Shown: positions 8,231 to 17,441, counted from the first letter of the stretch. The stretch: DNA of 64,000 nt from Desulfatitalea tepidiphila (GCF_001293685.1 NZ_BCAG01000006.1:124001-188000); one strand, 5' to 3'. Made by a program: numbers and translations. The notes: generated from the sequence alone by a model not told the origin.

Positions 8231-9316
8231 TCAGATGATGGGGTCGGTGGGCAGGGTCGGCAGTGCGATGCGGAAGCAAATGCGCCCGCCGGTGAGCTTC
8301 GCGTTCACCGTACCGTTGTGGGCTTCTACCAGTTCTTTGACCAGGGCCAGGCCGATGCCGGCTCCGCCGTGCTCGCGCGAGCGCGATTTTTCGCCGCGGT
8401 AGAAGCGTTCAAAGAGAAAGGGCAGGTCTTCGGGCAACAGCGCACCGGCCGGGTTGCTGAATCGGAAGACGGTATGGTTGTCGACCGCAGCGAGGTCGAT
8501 GGCGACCGACGCGCCCGGGGGCGTATACCGGACGGCGTTGTCGGTGAGGTTTCTCAAAATGCGGCCCACGGCGTTGCGATCGGCCCACATCATCAAGGTT
8601 TCGGGCGGAGCCGTGACTTTTACGGCTATCGCTTTACGATCGAATTCGGGGCGGAAACTCTCCACGGCTGTCTCGATCGCCTGACGTGCGTCGATGGGCT
8701 CGATTCGCAACCGACCTCTGGCCGCATCGGCTTTGGCCAGTTGCAGTACATCCTCCACCAATGAGGCCAGACGCAAGGCTTCGCTTTGCAGCAGCGCGAT
8801 CGTTTCGGGCGAGGAGGGAAGCACGCCGTCGTCGATCGCTTCCAGGTATCCGCGGATATTGGTCAGCGGGGTTCGCAATTCATGCGCCACATCGATCATC
8901 AATTTGCGTCGCAGGTTTTCGAGCTTGTCCAGGTCGGCGGCCATCCGGTTGAAGGCCCTGGCCAGTTGCCCGACTTCGTCCCGGCTGCCGGCCGGTACGC
9001 GGGCGCTGAAATCACCTGCCGCGATATCGCGAGTGATACCTGTCATGCGAGTCAGAGGTGTCAGGACCTTGCGCATCAATACATAGCTGAGGGTCACTGC
9101 CAACAGGACGGCCCCTGTGAAGGCCCACAACAGGTAACGGTGCACCGCGTCAATGAACATCGCGTGGGCCGGTTCGGGCGAGATATGGTACTTTTCCATC
9201 AGGGTGACGAAATAGCTGGCTGCCAGGGTATCGATGGCCAACCAAACCACCACCACCACAAAAATGATGACCACCATGGTGATGGCCAATAATTTGAGGA
9301 TCAGGTACCTGCGCAT
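8231..9316 (-). CDS. HAMP sensor histidine kinase
   Basis: 361 residues: transmembrane helix at about 8-27, a short periplasmic loop (28-62), second helix 63-80, HAMP linker about 82-133, HisKA with phosphorylatable H145 in VAHELRTP, then HATPase_c with N (NLTDNAVRYTPPG), G1 and G2 (GGAGIGLALVKELV) boxes. BaeS/CusS-like architecture. Its start overlaps the response-regulator gene by 16 bases, so the pair is coupled. The short sensor loop suggests detection of an envelope or redox signal; the linked msrAB supports oxidative stress, by inference. Confidence 0.92.
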   Translation of the reverse strand: MRRYLILKLLAITMVVIIFVVVVVWLAIDTLAASYFVTLMEKYHISPEPAHAMFIDAVHRYLLWAFTGAVLLAVTLSYVLMRKVLTPLTRMTGITRDIAAGDFSARVPAGSRDEVGQLARAFNRMAADLDKLENLRRKLMIDVAHELRTPLTNIRGYLEAIDDGVLPSSPETIALLQSEALRLASLVEDVLQLAKADAARGRLRIEPIDARQAIETAVESFRPEFDRKAIAVKVTAPPETLMMWADRNAVGRILRNLTDNAVRYTPPGASVAIDLAAVDNHTVFRFSNPAGALLPEDLPFLFERFYRGEKSRSREHGGAGIGLALVKELVEAHNGTVNAKLTGGRICFRIALPTLPTDPII

Positions 9317-10047
9317 CGATCGTCCGGGGAGTTAACGGATGCTCGGTCGGCAAAGCGATAACCGATACCGCGCACCGTGATGATGTAGGTTGGGCTTGAA
9401 AGCCGGGGCTCGATCTTCTGTCTGAGCTTGCCGATGTGGACATCCACCACCCGATCAACGACTACCGTGTCACCGGCCGGATAGAGGCGTGCCAGCAGCT
9501 CGTCGCGCGTGTAGGTGCGTCCGGGTCGGGAGGCGAGGGCTTTGAGCAGTGCGTATTCATGTGGTGTGAGCTCCACCGTTTTGCCGCAAATGGTCAGGCG
9601 CCGGTTTTCCAAATCCAGGATGAGGTCGCCATGGGCGATAACCTTAGGGGGCATTTCCAACGCTCGCGGGGTGCGGCGCAGTACGGCCTGTACCCTGGCC
9701 ACCAGTTCACGAGGGCTGAAGGGTTTGACCACATAATCATCGGCCCCGAGGGTCAGCCCGGCCACCTTATCGATCTCTTCACTCCGTGCGGTGAGCATGA
9801 TGACCGGCACATCCGAGCGTTGACGCAGACGGCGGCATACCTCCCAGCCGTCCACGCGGGGCAGCATCAGATCCAGAATCACCAGGTCGGGGCGATGGCG
9901 CTCGGCCAGTTCCAACCCTTTGCGGCCATCGGACGCGGTAAGGGCCCGGAATCCTTCCCGTTCCAGGTAGAGCGCCACCAGTGCCACCGTATTGGGATCG
10001 TCCTCGATCACCAGAATGGTTTTAAATTGCTCCGGCGTTTTTGTCAT
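9301..10047 (-). CDS. OmpR-family response regulator
   Basis: 248 residues. Receiver domain with phospho-acceptor D59 (VILDLML), acidic pocket IEDD near 14-17, and the switch lysine in DDYVVKPFSP. The C-terminal winged helix has ELTPHEYALLKAL and VDVHIGKLRQKIEP...IITVRGIGYRF, so it is a DNA-binding OmpR/PhoB type. Partner of the downstream kinase; the likely target sites are the phased repeats at 8183-8221. It starts 73 bases after the NodB gene end on the same strand. Confidence 0.93.
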   Translation of the reverse strand: MTKTPEQFKTILVIEDDPNTVALVALYLEREGFRALTASDGRKGLELAERHRPDLVILDLMLPRVDGWEVCRRLRQRSDVPVIMLTARSEEIDKVAGLTLGADDYVVKPFSPRELVARVQAVLRRTPRALEMPPKVIAHGDLILDLENRRLTICGKTVELTPHEYALLKALASRPGRTYTRDELLARLYPAGDTVVVDRVVDVHIGKLRQKIEPRLSSPTYIITVRGIGYRFADRASVNSPDDRCAGT

Positions 10048-10120
10048 GGTGCTGCAATGGCCCCCGTGGAATTCTTTGCCGCTTATACTGAGAAAAGCTA
10101 AGTTTCAATCTTTTTGATCT

Positions 10121-10933
10121 TTAAACTATTTTCATCACCGGCCGGTCGATGAGCTGCTCCAGCGGCACGACGACCAGGCCCCTCTGGCGAATGCCGGCCA
10201 TCACCGCTTCGACCTGGCGGCGCCACTCCTCGCAGAGGGCCTCGGTGGCCGGCGGGATGTCGTGCAGCATGATGATGTCGCCCGGGCGCAGGCGTTTGAG
10301 GATGCGCTCGGCCAGGCGGTGCACCCGCCGATTGCCCATGTCGGCCGCGCGCCGGCTGAAATTGACGACGACCATTCCGGTGGCCTCCATGGCGTTGCAC
10401 AGCCGCGGGCTGGTGACGCCCACCGGCGGTCGGAACAGCAGCGGGACGACGCCGTGACGGCGCAAAACCCGCTGGGTGGCTTCGATTTCGCGGATCAGGG
10501 TGCGCGGGCGCTTGAACATCACGAAGTTGTCATGGCTGTAAGAGTGGTTGCCGATGGTGTGTCCGCGCGCCACGATCTCTCGAATGAGATCGGGATGGCG
10601 GCGGGCCGTGCGGCCGTTGACGAAAAAGGTTGCAGCGGCCTGGTGGCGGTCGAGCAGGTCGAGCAGGAATGGCGTCGAGTTCGGGTTCGGTCCGTCATCG
10701 AAGGTGAGGGCCACCACGGGCCGGTCGGTGCGTCCCCGACTGATGACGGGCAGAAAAAAGCCGAAGCCGGGCAGAAAGGGGGCAACCATGCACAGGAGAA
10801 AAAACAGGACCAGGGGCACAACGGCGATGCGCGCATCGAACGGCAGCAGCAGCAAGGCTAAGAACACCGCGCCGATACCGGCCGTTTCGGCCGGCGACAG
10901 GCGGGGAGGTTTTTTTTTGACCGTTTGAATCAA
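10121..10933 (-). CDS. NodB-type polysaccharide deacetylase
   Basis: 270 residues starting at TTG with a GAGGTG box upstream. Two hydrophobic segments (about 18-36 and 38-62) anchor it in the membrane. The NodB domain has VALTFDDGPNP (metal Asp), HTIGNHSYSH (metal His pair) and LFRPPVG, then PGDIIMLHD near the end. It would remove N-acetyl groups (or O-acyl groups) from a periplasmic glycan or glycolipid. It lies 15 bases after the MMPL-methyltransferase gene and so belongs to that operon. Confidence 0.9.
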   Translation of the reverse strand: MIQTVKKKPPRLSPAETAGIGAVFLALLLLPFDARIAVVPLVLFFLLCMVAPFLPGFGFFLPVISRGRTDRPVVALTFDDGPNPNSTPFLLDLLDRHQAAATFFVNGRTARRHPDLIREIVARGHTIGNHSYSHDNFVMFKRPRTLIREIEATQRVLRRHGVVPLLFRPPVGVTSPRLCNAMEATGMVVVNFSRRAADMGNRRVHRLAERILKRLRPGDIIMLHDIPPATEALCEEWRRQVEAVMAGIRQRGLVVVPLEQLIDRPVMKIV

Positions 10934-10948
10934 TTGAATTCTTTCACC

Positions 10949-13900
10949 TCAAGCATCGCCGCGGGCGGCGACAATCCAGACCGACTCCGGATTGCCGCCG
11001 GAATGTGCCGCATGCCGGACGCTGAAACCGCTTTCGGCCAGCATGCCGGTGATGACATCCACCGGCCGGTGGAAAGCCGGAATGCCATTGAGCCTCATGC
11101 GCAGGGCATCGATTTTCCACAACAGGGAGGTGCGGCCGTCTGGCGGCGGCACCACGGCGCGGATGACGACCAGGGCCTCGGCGCCCAAGGCCCCGCGCAG
11201 GCGCTCGAAGGTCAGGCGCAATTCGCCGTCGTCCAGGAAATGGATCACATCCAGTAGCAGGGCCGCATCGGCGGCCGTCGGCGCCTCGGGGATGTTGGGC
11301 GCCAGGTCGCAGGCCGCACGCCCGCGATCACCGAACACCCTGGCGGCCACCCGGATGCGCTCGGGGTCCGGATCGATGCCGTAAACCCGCGCGTCGTCGA
11401 AGCGTTCGAGCACCCAGGCGCCCGGCACGCCGAAGCCGCAACCGATGTCCAGCACGGTTCCCAGGGGCCGTGCGCCGTCGAGATAGAGGGGAAGCTCGGC
11501 AAAGAGCACGTCCCATTTCAGCTTGAAGCGTGCAAAAAGCCTGGGGTAGGTCTCCAGAGGACGGTAGCGGGCCAGGATCCGCTGGTGACGGTCCGAACCT
11601 GTGGCGGGCCTGGCGCTCCGCCGGGCAAAATACCACCCCAGCATGGGCGGCAGCAGCAGGAAAGCCCCAAGCAAAGAATAGCTGATGCCCAGAAACGAGG
11701 TGATACCGGCACTGTAAAGCAACGCATGGTCTGCGGTGCACAGCACCCCGAAGCCGATCAGCGTGGACACCGCAGCCATGATCACCGTCATTTTGATGCG
11801 TTCGAAGGCCGGATCGTTCATACCGCCGTAACGCTGGTAGGCCCGCACCAGGAAAAGCGCATAGTCGATGCCCATACCCATCACGATAATGCCGAGCATC
11901 AGGGCCGGGATATCCAGCGGATGACCGGAAAGATGGAGGGTGCCCAGGGTGCCGACGAGCGCGAAGAGCACCGGCGACAGGGTGATGGCGGTCAATTTCA
12001 GGTCCAGGAAGAAGAAAAAAAGCAGGAGGGCGACGCTGAGACCGATCACCGCCAGCATCTTCATGAAAGTCGAAAAGAGCAAGCGCCCCAAGGTTTCGGA
12101 AAAATAGACCGGATCGAATACCCGGGCCAATTCCCCGTAGCGCCCATAAAAGTCGGCGGCTGTATAATCCGGCCCCGGCGTCAAGGTCGCGAACTGCATC
12201 CAGGTGCCGTCCGCCTGCCGCACGATGCCCATGAGGGGGAGGATCTCTTCGGGCAAACCGGGATCGGCCGGCGGTTTCGAGGCGCCAAGCATCTCGAAAA
12301 AGGGTGCGAAGGCCTCGTCGCTGAACCCCAGTTCAGCAGCCCCCGCCAGGGCATCATCGAGCGCAGCGATCCGTTCCGGCTGCCAGAAGGCCCGCCAGGC
12401 CGCAAAATTTTCGGCGCGCCGCTGCGGGCCCGGAAAAACCAGGGCCGGCAGGAATCCGGGGCCCAGACGGCCGGCCCGCACATCTTCGCTCACTCGGCTC
12501 AAGAGCCGATCCCCGGCCGCCTGCAGCGCCGCCGGCGAGTCCGCAGTGGCCATCACGAAGAGTTTGTCGAAGATGCCGCCGCCCCACACCCGATTCATCA
12601 GCGTCTGGGCCGCCTCGGTGTCCCGGCTCACCGTGTTCATGCGGCTCAGATCGGTATTGAAGACCGGCTTGGCGAAAAAGAGCATGACCCCCATGAAGAC
12701 AAAGGCAGCGGCCGCCGTCCACCGACCGGCCACAGGGAGCTTGGCCACCAGCCGCCGAAACGGCAAAGAACGCGGCCGGGCCGGCGGCATTTGCGGAAAA
12801 ATTCGCGGAAAAACCAGATGGACGAAGATAAACGAGGCGGCAATGCCGATGGCGGCGAATTGGCCGAGCTGTTCGAGCACCGGAAATCCGGTCAGATTCA
12901 GGGCGCTGAAGGCGCCGATGGTTGTCAAGGCCGCCATCAGTCCCACGGCCCACACCTCCCTGGCGGCCGCGCGGCCGGTGGTCGTTTCGGATCGATCCAG
13001 AAAAAGCAGATAGGCGATGCCGTGGTCCACGGTGATCGAAATGATCGCACCGCCGAACCCGAGGGCCAGGATGGAGACCGCTTCATGCCAGAGGGCCAGC
13101 AGGAAAAAGGCGGTCACCGTACCGGCCAGGGCCGGCAGAAAGGCGCACAAGCCGAGCAAAGGCCGTGGAAAGGCGAACAACAGCAGCAGGGCGATGCCCA
13201 CGGTGGAGAGCACGATGGCCTGCTGCACGTCCCTGCGGGCGATGCGCTCATTGTCCAGGGCGGCGCGGTAGGCACCCATGGGCGTCATGACCACGGGACC
13301 CAATTCCGGGGATTGGGACAACTCCTCCAGAAAACGGGTCAGCCGGCCGGCAAAGGCGGTGTCGGTGCCGGCCGCCGCCGGCGTGGCCAGGATCAACAGA
13401 TGGCGATGGTCGGCCGAAAGGAGCTGTCCCTTGTAAATGTCGATGTTTTCGGCCGGCGCCAGGTGGGCCAGCCGGGCCATGATGAGGTCCCGAAAGGCCA
13501 GGGGATCCCGGGCGATGAATCGGGTCTGTCCGATGGCCTCCAGACCGAGCAGCTGGGTGTGCAGTTCGACCAGCTGGCGCTGCACGGCGTCGGTGGCCAG
13601 AAGCGGCCGGATCCGGGTGTCGAGTTCATCGGCCGAAAAAAGCACCGGCAGGGAATCGACGACGTGGTCGAGCAGATCGGGAATCACGGCCTGCATGGCG
13701 TCGGTGCCCACCTGCCTGAACAGGCCGCTGGCCTTCATCCGTTCCGTGACCCAGTGGGCGCTTTGCACCAGCCGGTCGGGATCGGGAGCGGCCGTACCCA
13801 GGTCCACGACCAGTTCGCCCTGCATGGGATGGTGTTTGAAAATCTCGCCGGCATCGGCGAGGACCGGGTCGTTTTGGGGCAGGTAACGGATCACATCGGT

Positions 13901-14005
13901 GTCGATATGGGTCAGGTGGAAACCGGCCGCGAGCAGCACGCCGATCAGGCCGAAGGTGACGACCAACAGGGCGAAGTTGAACCTGGGGGGTTTCATCGAA
14001 TTCAT
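10949..14005 (-). CDS. MMPL/RND-type exporter fused to a SAM methyltransferase
   Basis: 1018 residues. Two RND-like repeats, each with one early helix, a large periplasmic loop and a cluster of helices (about 250-400 and 640-790), as in MMPL lipid exporters. After about residue 800 a soluble class I methyltransferase follows with motif I VLDIGCGFGVPG, YGIDPDPER, and LLLDVIHFLDDGE. Fusion of exporter and methyltransferase is unusual; separate MMPL and methyltransferase genes occur in aryl-polyene and related lipid clusters. Overlaps the GT25 gene by 4 bases. Likely exports and modifies a lipid-linked molecule; the substrate is unknown. Confidence 0.88.
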   Translation of the reverse strand: MNSMKPPRFNFALLVVTFGLIGVLLAAGFHLTHIDTDVIRYLPQNDPVLADAGEIFKHHPMQGELVVDLGTAAPDPDRLVQSAHWVTERMKASGLFRQVGTDAMQAVIPDLLDHVVDSLPVLFSADELDTRIRPLLATDAVQRQLVELHTQLLGLEAIGQTRFIARDPLAFRDLIMARLAHLAPAENIDIYKGQLLSADHRHLLILATPAAAGTDTAFAGRLTRFLEELSQSPELGPVVMTPMGAYRAALDNERIARRDVQQAIVLSTVGIALLLLFAFPRPLLGLCAFLPALAGTVTAFFLLALWHEAVSILALGFGGAIISITVDHGIAYLLFLDRSETTTGRAAAREVWAVGLMAALTTIGAFSALNLTGFPVLEQLGQFAAIGIAASFIFVHLVFPRIFPQMPPARPRSLPFRRLVAKLPVAGRWTAAAAFVFMGVMLFFAKPVFNTDLSRMNTVSRDTEAAQTLMNRVWGGGIFDKLFVMATADSPAALQAAGDRLLSRVSEDVRAGRLGPGFLPALVFPGPQRRAENFAAWRAFWQPERIAALDDALAGAAELGFSDEAFAPFFEMLGASKPPADPGLPEEILPLMGIVRQADGTWMQFATLTPGPDYTAADFYGRYGELARVFDPVYFSETLGRLLFSTFMKMLAVIGLSVALLLFFFFLDLKLTAITLSPVLFALVGTLGTLHLSGHPLDIPALMLGIIVMGMGIDYALFLVRAYQRYGGMNDPAFERIKMTVIMAAVSTLIGFGVLCTADHALLYSAGITSFLGISYSLLGAFLLLPPMLGWYFARRSARPATGSDRHQRILARYRPLETYPRLFARFKLKWDVLFAELPLYLDGARPLGTVLDIGCGFGVPGAWVLERFDDARVYGIDPDPERIRVAARVFGDRGRAACDLAPNIPEAPTAADAALLLDVIHFLDDGELRLTFERLRGALGAEALVVIRAVVPPPDGRTSLLWKIDALRMRLNGIPAFHRPVDVITGMLAESGFSVRHAAHSGGNPESVWIVAARGDA

Positions 14006-14718
14006 AAGGCCATCAGGAGCAGCAACAACGCCAGCGCGTGGGCGGCGATGATGAACTTGCGGTAACGGTGGTAGAATTCATTGTTCTTTTGCAGCCGGCG
14101 CAGGCCGCCCAGCATCCGGCGCCACCGGTCCAAAGGCAGGTAGCGCAAGTTGTCCGAGGGGGAGTTGCTCTGGAATGCAAAGGACGGATACGCGGCATAG
14201 GTGCACTTGTCGTCGAGCTTGTTCAAGAAATCGTCGTACGCCACGCCGCGCCATGGATGCTGGGTCATTTGGCGGGCGAACCGCTGGTTGACGGCATAAG
14301 CCTGGGTCAGGCTGCGGTAGCGGATCCTGACTACGGATGGGTTGACCGTGGGCCGGCTGCCCTTGACCATGCAGCCCAAAAAAAACATGTGCCAATCCGG
14401 GTTGCTGCGCATGAACGCGACGCAGTCGTGCAGAATCCGGGGCGAAAAGCGCTCGAATTCGATGTCGTCCTCGAAAATCAGGATATGCGCGGCCCCTGCC
14501 TCAATCCCCTGGGTCATGCACTGCATGTGGGATTCGTAGATTCCCTGCTCGCAGTCGGTGGGGTGGCGATGAACGGTGACGAACTGGACCCGTTCGGCCA
14601 GCCCGACACGGGCGAACTGGGTCAGTGCATCTTGCCGGCGGTCCGGCCGCTCGATCAGCGAAATGCAGTATATCTTATCGAAAAAATCCCAGCCCGAGGC
14701 CCCACCATGCGATTCCAT
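14002..14718 (-). CDS. Family 25 glycosyltransferase with C-terminal membrane anchor
   Basis: 238 residues. The start YCISLIERPDRRQDAL and LIFEDDIEF (acidic metal-binding motif near residue 81) are hallmarks of LPS-type GT25 glycosyltransferases. A single hydrophobic helix (about 222-238) ends the protein, unlike typical soluble members. First gene of the minus-strand operon with the MMPL fusion and deacetylase. It probably adds a sugar to a surface glycolipid on the cytoplasmic side of the membrane. Confidence 0.82.
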   Translation of the reverse strand: MESHGGASGWDFFDKIYCISLIERPDRRQDALTQFARVGLAERVQFVTVHRHPTDCEQGIYESHMQCMTQGIEAGAAHILIFEDDIEFERFSPRILHDCVAFMRSNPDWHMFFLGCMVKGSRPTVNPSVVRIRYRSLTQAYAVNQRFARQMTQHPWRGVAYDDFLNKLDDKCTYAAYPSFAFQSNSPSDNLRYLPLDRWRRMLGGLRRLQKNNEFYHRYRKFIIAAHALALLLLLMAL

Positions 14719-14837
14719 ATCGATCCGAACGACTGAAATAGCTCTTCCCTCCCGGCCCGCGGAATTGTATAAGTAACGTTTAACTTGTCCCCCTTACTAC
14801 ATGGGGGTCTGTAAAAACTCAACCCGATTTGAAGGTC

Positions 14838-15236
14838 ATGGCGAAAAGGATGATCAAACGCCTTGTCAGACGCATCGCCGATACCCGGTATGTCCGTTCG
14901 GCCCTCAGTGAACAGGCGGACCTTTCCCTGTTCAAGCAGAAGCCGACCCCCCGGGTGATCTGGGGCCTGATCATCGTCGGCATCAGCTACACCATCGGCT
15001 GGCCGCTGATCACCCTTCTGGGATTCGTTGCCGCCTACACCGGACGACCGTTGATTCTGGCCGTCGGCGGGCCGGTGGCCTACGGGCTGTCCCACCTCGT
15101 CTTTATCCTGGGGGCTTATGTGGCCGGTGCGCAGTATGCCCATACCTTTTTACGCTGGTCCACGCGAATGCTGATGGAAAAACTGCTCGTCCCACAAGCG
15201 CCCCATCCAGATAAAAAGCAGATACCCGGAAACTGA
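14838..15236 (+). CDS. Small membrane protein of unknown function
   Basis: 132 residues from ATG (a TTG three codons upstream is the alternative). A basic N-terminus is followed by three hydrophobic segments at about 40-60, 64-84 and 88-105. No family recognised. It ends one base before the radical SAM gene, so the two are almost certainly co-transcribed, and it may be a membrane partner of that enzyme or its lipid-like product. Confidence 0.7.
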   Translation: MAKRMIKRLVRRIADTRYVRSALSEQADLSLFKQKPTPRVIWGLIIVGISYTIGWPLITLLGFVAAYTGRPLILAVGGPVAYGLSHLVFILGAYVAGAQYAHTFLRWSTRMLMEKLLVPQAPHPDKKQIPGN

Positions 15237-15237
15237 T

Positions 15238-16665
15238 ATGCGTATTGTCCTGGTTCATCCGGCCGGTTCCAACTGGATCCCCGGCAGAAAAGACATGGCC
15301 GCAGTAGCCAACCGCATGGCCCCCTTAGGCCTGCTCTCCATCGCCGCCTATCTGGAACGTGCCGGTCACACGGTTTTCGTTCACGATTGCCTCGGACCGC
15401 ATGCCCCCAGCGGCATCTCCGCCAATGTGTCCCGCATCATGGAAAACGAGCCCGACCTGGTGGGCTTTTCGGCCACCACCTCCGGATTTTTGGACGGCTA
15501 TGACATGGCGGTGGCCATCAAGCGGATCAGACCGGAGGTGCGCACCGTCTTCGGGGGGGTGCACGTCTCCGCCCTTGGCAGCCGCCTGCTCGAACCATTC
15601 GAACACATCGACTTCCTGTGTCCGGGCGAAGGCGAGGCGACCCTCACCGAACTGGCCGACGGCCGCGCTCCGGGCGAGATCGACGGCCTGATCTGGCGCG
15701 ATGGAGAGCATATCGTCGTCAACCCGCCGCGGGCCCATCTGCCGGACCTCGATGCCTTGCCCTTTCCAGCCTACGAAAAGCTGGCCGGATTCCCCAAACG
15801 GTACAACCTGCCCCTGTTCAGCTACATCCTGGCGCCCGGCGCCACCATGGTCACCAGCCGGGGCTGCCCCTACCGCTGTTCGTACTGCGACCGCTCGGTC
15901 TTTCATCAGGGCTTTCGCTACAATTCGCCCGACTATGTCTATGCCCACATGCACTACCTGCGCACCCGTTTCGGCGTGCGGCACCTCAACGTCTACGATG
16001 ACTTGTTTACGCTGAACCGCAAGCGTATCGCCGGGCTGTGCGACCTGCTGGTCGATCGCCCCCTGGGCATGCAGTTCAACTGCGCGGTACGCGTGGGGCA
16101 CGTGGACGACGAGCTGTTGCGCATGCTCCAGGCGGCCGGCTGTCTGATGGTCTCCCTGGGCATTGAGAGCGGCGATCCCAATTTGCTGGCGGTCCACAAA
16201 CCGGGGGTCTACCTGGACGAGGTCAAAAGCACGGTGAGCCGGATCCAGGCCGCCGGATTGCGGGTCAAGGGACTGTTCATGATGGGGCTGCCCGGCGAAA
16301 CTGCGGCATCCATTCGAAAGACCAGCGACTTTGTGATGTCCTTAGGATTGGACGACATGAACATGGCCAAGTTCACGCCCTTTCACGGCGCGCCGGTATG
16401 GCGGACCATTTTCGAGGAAGGCACGGTGGAAGAGGATTGGCGGCTCATGAACTGCCTCAACTTCGTCTTTGTGCCCAAAGGCATCGACGCCAAGGAGACT
16501 CTGGACCGTCTCTATAACACGCACGTGAAGCGTTTCTATTCGGACCCGGCCTGGCGGCGGCGTTTCATGCGACGCACCTGGCAACATCGCCACAGCCTGT
16601 GGCACATGTTCAAGCATCTGCCCGACTTCCTGTATGCCATGCGCACTTTCGAGCCCAAGAAGTAA
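15238..16665 (+). CDS. B12-binding radical SAM protein
   Basis: 475 residues. An N-terminal cobalamin-binding-type Rossmann region (about 1-140; VGFSATTSGFLDGYD, FGGVHVSAL, PGEGEATL) precedes a radical SAM core with SRGCPYRCSYC, the CxxxCxxC iron-sulfur motif, at about 204-214. The BchE/HpnP-like COG1032 class includes methyltransferases and cyclases acting on unactivated carbons. No His for base-on cobalamin binding is obvious in the first domain. Sits directly after the small membrane protein gene. The substrate is unknown; lipid or natural-product modification is plausible. Confidence 0.85.
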   Translation: MRIVLVHPAGSNWIPGRKDMAAVANRMAPLGLLSIAAYLERAGHTVFVHDCLGPHAPSGISANVSRIMENEPDLVGFSATTSGFLDGYDMAVAIKRIRPEVRTVFGGVHVSALGSRLLEPFEHIDFLCPGEGEATLTELADGRAPGEIDGLIWRDGEHIVVNPPRAHLPDLDALPFPAYEKLAGFPKRYNLPLFSYILAPGATMVTSRGCPYRCSYCDRSVFHQGFRYNSPDYVYAHMHYLRTRFGVRHLNVYDDLFTLNRKRIAGLCDLLVDRPLGMQFNCAVRVGHVDDELLRMLQAAGCLMVSLGIESGDPNLLAVHKPGVYLDEVKSTVSRIQAAGLRVKGLFMMGLPGETAASIRKTSDFVMSLGLDDMNMAKFTPFHGAPVWRTIFEEGTVEEDWRLMNCLNFVFVPKGIDAKETLDRLYNTHVKRFYSDPAWRRRFMRRTWQHRHSLWHMFKHLPDFLYAMRTFEPKK

Positions 16666-16728
16666 CTAACGGCAATGACTTTTTTCCAATCCATCAAGAA
16701 TTGATGAACCCGTAAAAAGTCGCAGATG

Positions 16729-16799
16729 CGTCATGCCGGCGAACGCCGGCATCCAGAACATATTGAAAATACTGGATCACGGCGTTCTCCGGGATGACG
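16729..16799. repeat. Dispersed 28-bp imperfect palindrome, full copy
   Basis: Arms 16729-16756 and 16772-16799 (CGTCATGCCGGCGAACGCC... and its complement, ending GGGATGACG) flank a 15-base loop. The same structure occurs at 44714-44784 and a half copy at 2377-2404. It resembles REP/MITE-type elements common in deltaproteobacterial intergenic DNA. Confidence 0.8.
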
Positions 16800-16861
16800 G
16801 GAAACGCGAATTTCGGACTGTTTGCCAATCCATAAGGAATTGATGCGTTGCACCCAAAAAA

Positions 16862-16918
16862 TTGATCATATATGACCATAAAGTAGTGGTCATATATGAT
16901 CAATGGTCGTATATGACC
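16862..16918. promoter_or_regulatory. Three consecutive ATATAT-centred operator-like dyads
   Basis: TTGATCATATATGACC (16862-16877) is perfectly inverted at 16888-16903 after 10 bases, and a third copy GGTCGTATATGACC follows at 16905-16918. Each copy is itself a near-perfect dyad of the form GRTCRTATATGAYC. This is the pattern expected of a cooperative operator for a dimeric repressor, placed about 210 bases before khpA. The regulator is not identified in the window. Confidence 0.55.
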
Positions 16919-17128
16919 GGCGGCATTCGCCGTTTCCGGCCCGTCTCTCCCACGTCTGGCCAATCGCATATCCCAATTAAATCCAATCAGTACCGTCAAA
17001 AAAGCCGATGGTCCGATTCCCGGCACGAATCTTGAGTTGTCAAAACACAACACCGACTTATTTCTCGGGTTCCATCTTCCTCTCTGCCACCGAACCGATG
17101 GCATCAACCCCACTCAAAGGATCAAAAC

Positions 17129-17407
17129 ATGACGGACACATCGAACCTGACCGGAATTGGTGATGGCGGCATTTCAATCAAAACAGTGGTCGAAATCATG
17201 GCCCGCGCGCTGGTGGATCGACCGGAGGCAGTATCTGTCTCCGAAATCAGCAGTGCCCATTCGTTGATCGTGGAACTGAAGGTCGCCAAGGAAGACCTGG
17301 GCAAGATCATCGGCAAGCATGGACGGAACGCAGGTGCGATGAGGACGATTGTCAACGCGGTTTCGGCCAAAACAAAAAAGCACATCGTGCTTGAAATCAT
17401 GGAGTAA
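17129..17407 (+). CDS. khpA: KH-domain RNA-binding protein KhpA
   Basis: 92 residues with a single type II KH domain; the RNA-binding GxxG loop is in KIIGKHGRN (about 53-61), followed by an amphipathic helix AGAMRTIVNAVSA. This matches the YlqC/KhpA family, which binds RNA, often with KhpB, in other bacteria. Here it is followed by a monooxygenase-fold gene and a radical SAM gene rather than by rpsP, where khpA is more often found. Possibly a second copy. Confidence 0.85.
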   Translation: MTDTSNLTGIGDGGISIKTVVEIMARALVDRPEAVSVSEISSAHSLIVELKVAKEDLGKIIGKHGRNAGAMRTIVNAVSAKTKKHIVLEIME

Positions 17408-17441
17408 ACCCGAAGATCGGCTTTGCCGGGAAGTAGATGCC

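Larger units (their letters stand above)
16666..17128. other. Intergenic region with palindromic repeat and triple dyad
   Basis: 463 bases without a supported gene. It holds a complete dispersed palindrome (16729-16799), a cluster of three ATATAT-centred dyads (16862-16918) and the upstream region of khpA, whose ribosome site AAAGGATC lies just before 17129. Confidence 0.7.

Noticed and set aside
11585-14065. Long open frame (826 codons) on the plus strand opposite the MMPL gene
   Set aside because: It is a mirror of the GC-rich codon pattern of the real gene: His/Gln/Gly-rich, no domains, no ribosome site, while the minus-strand protein has clear RND and methyltransferase motifs.
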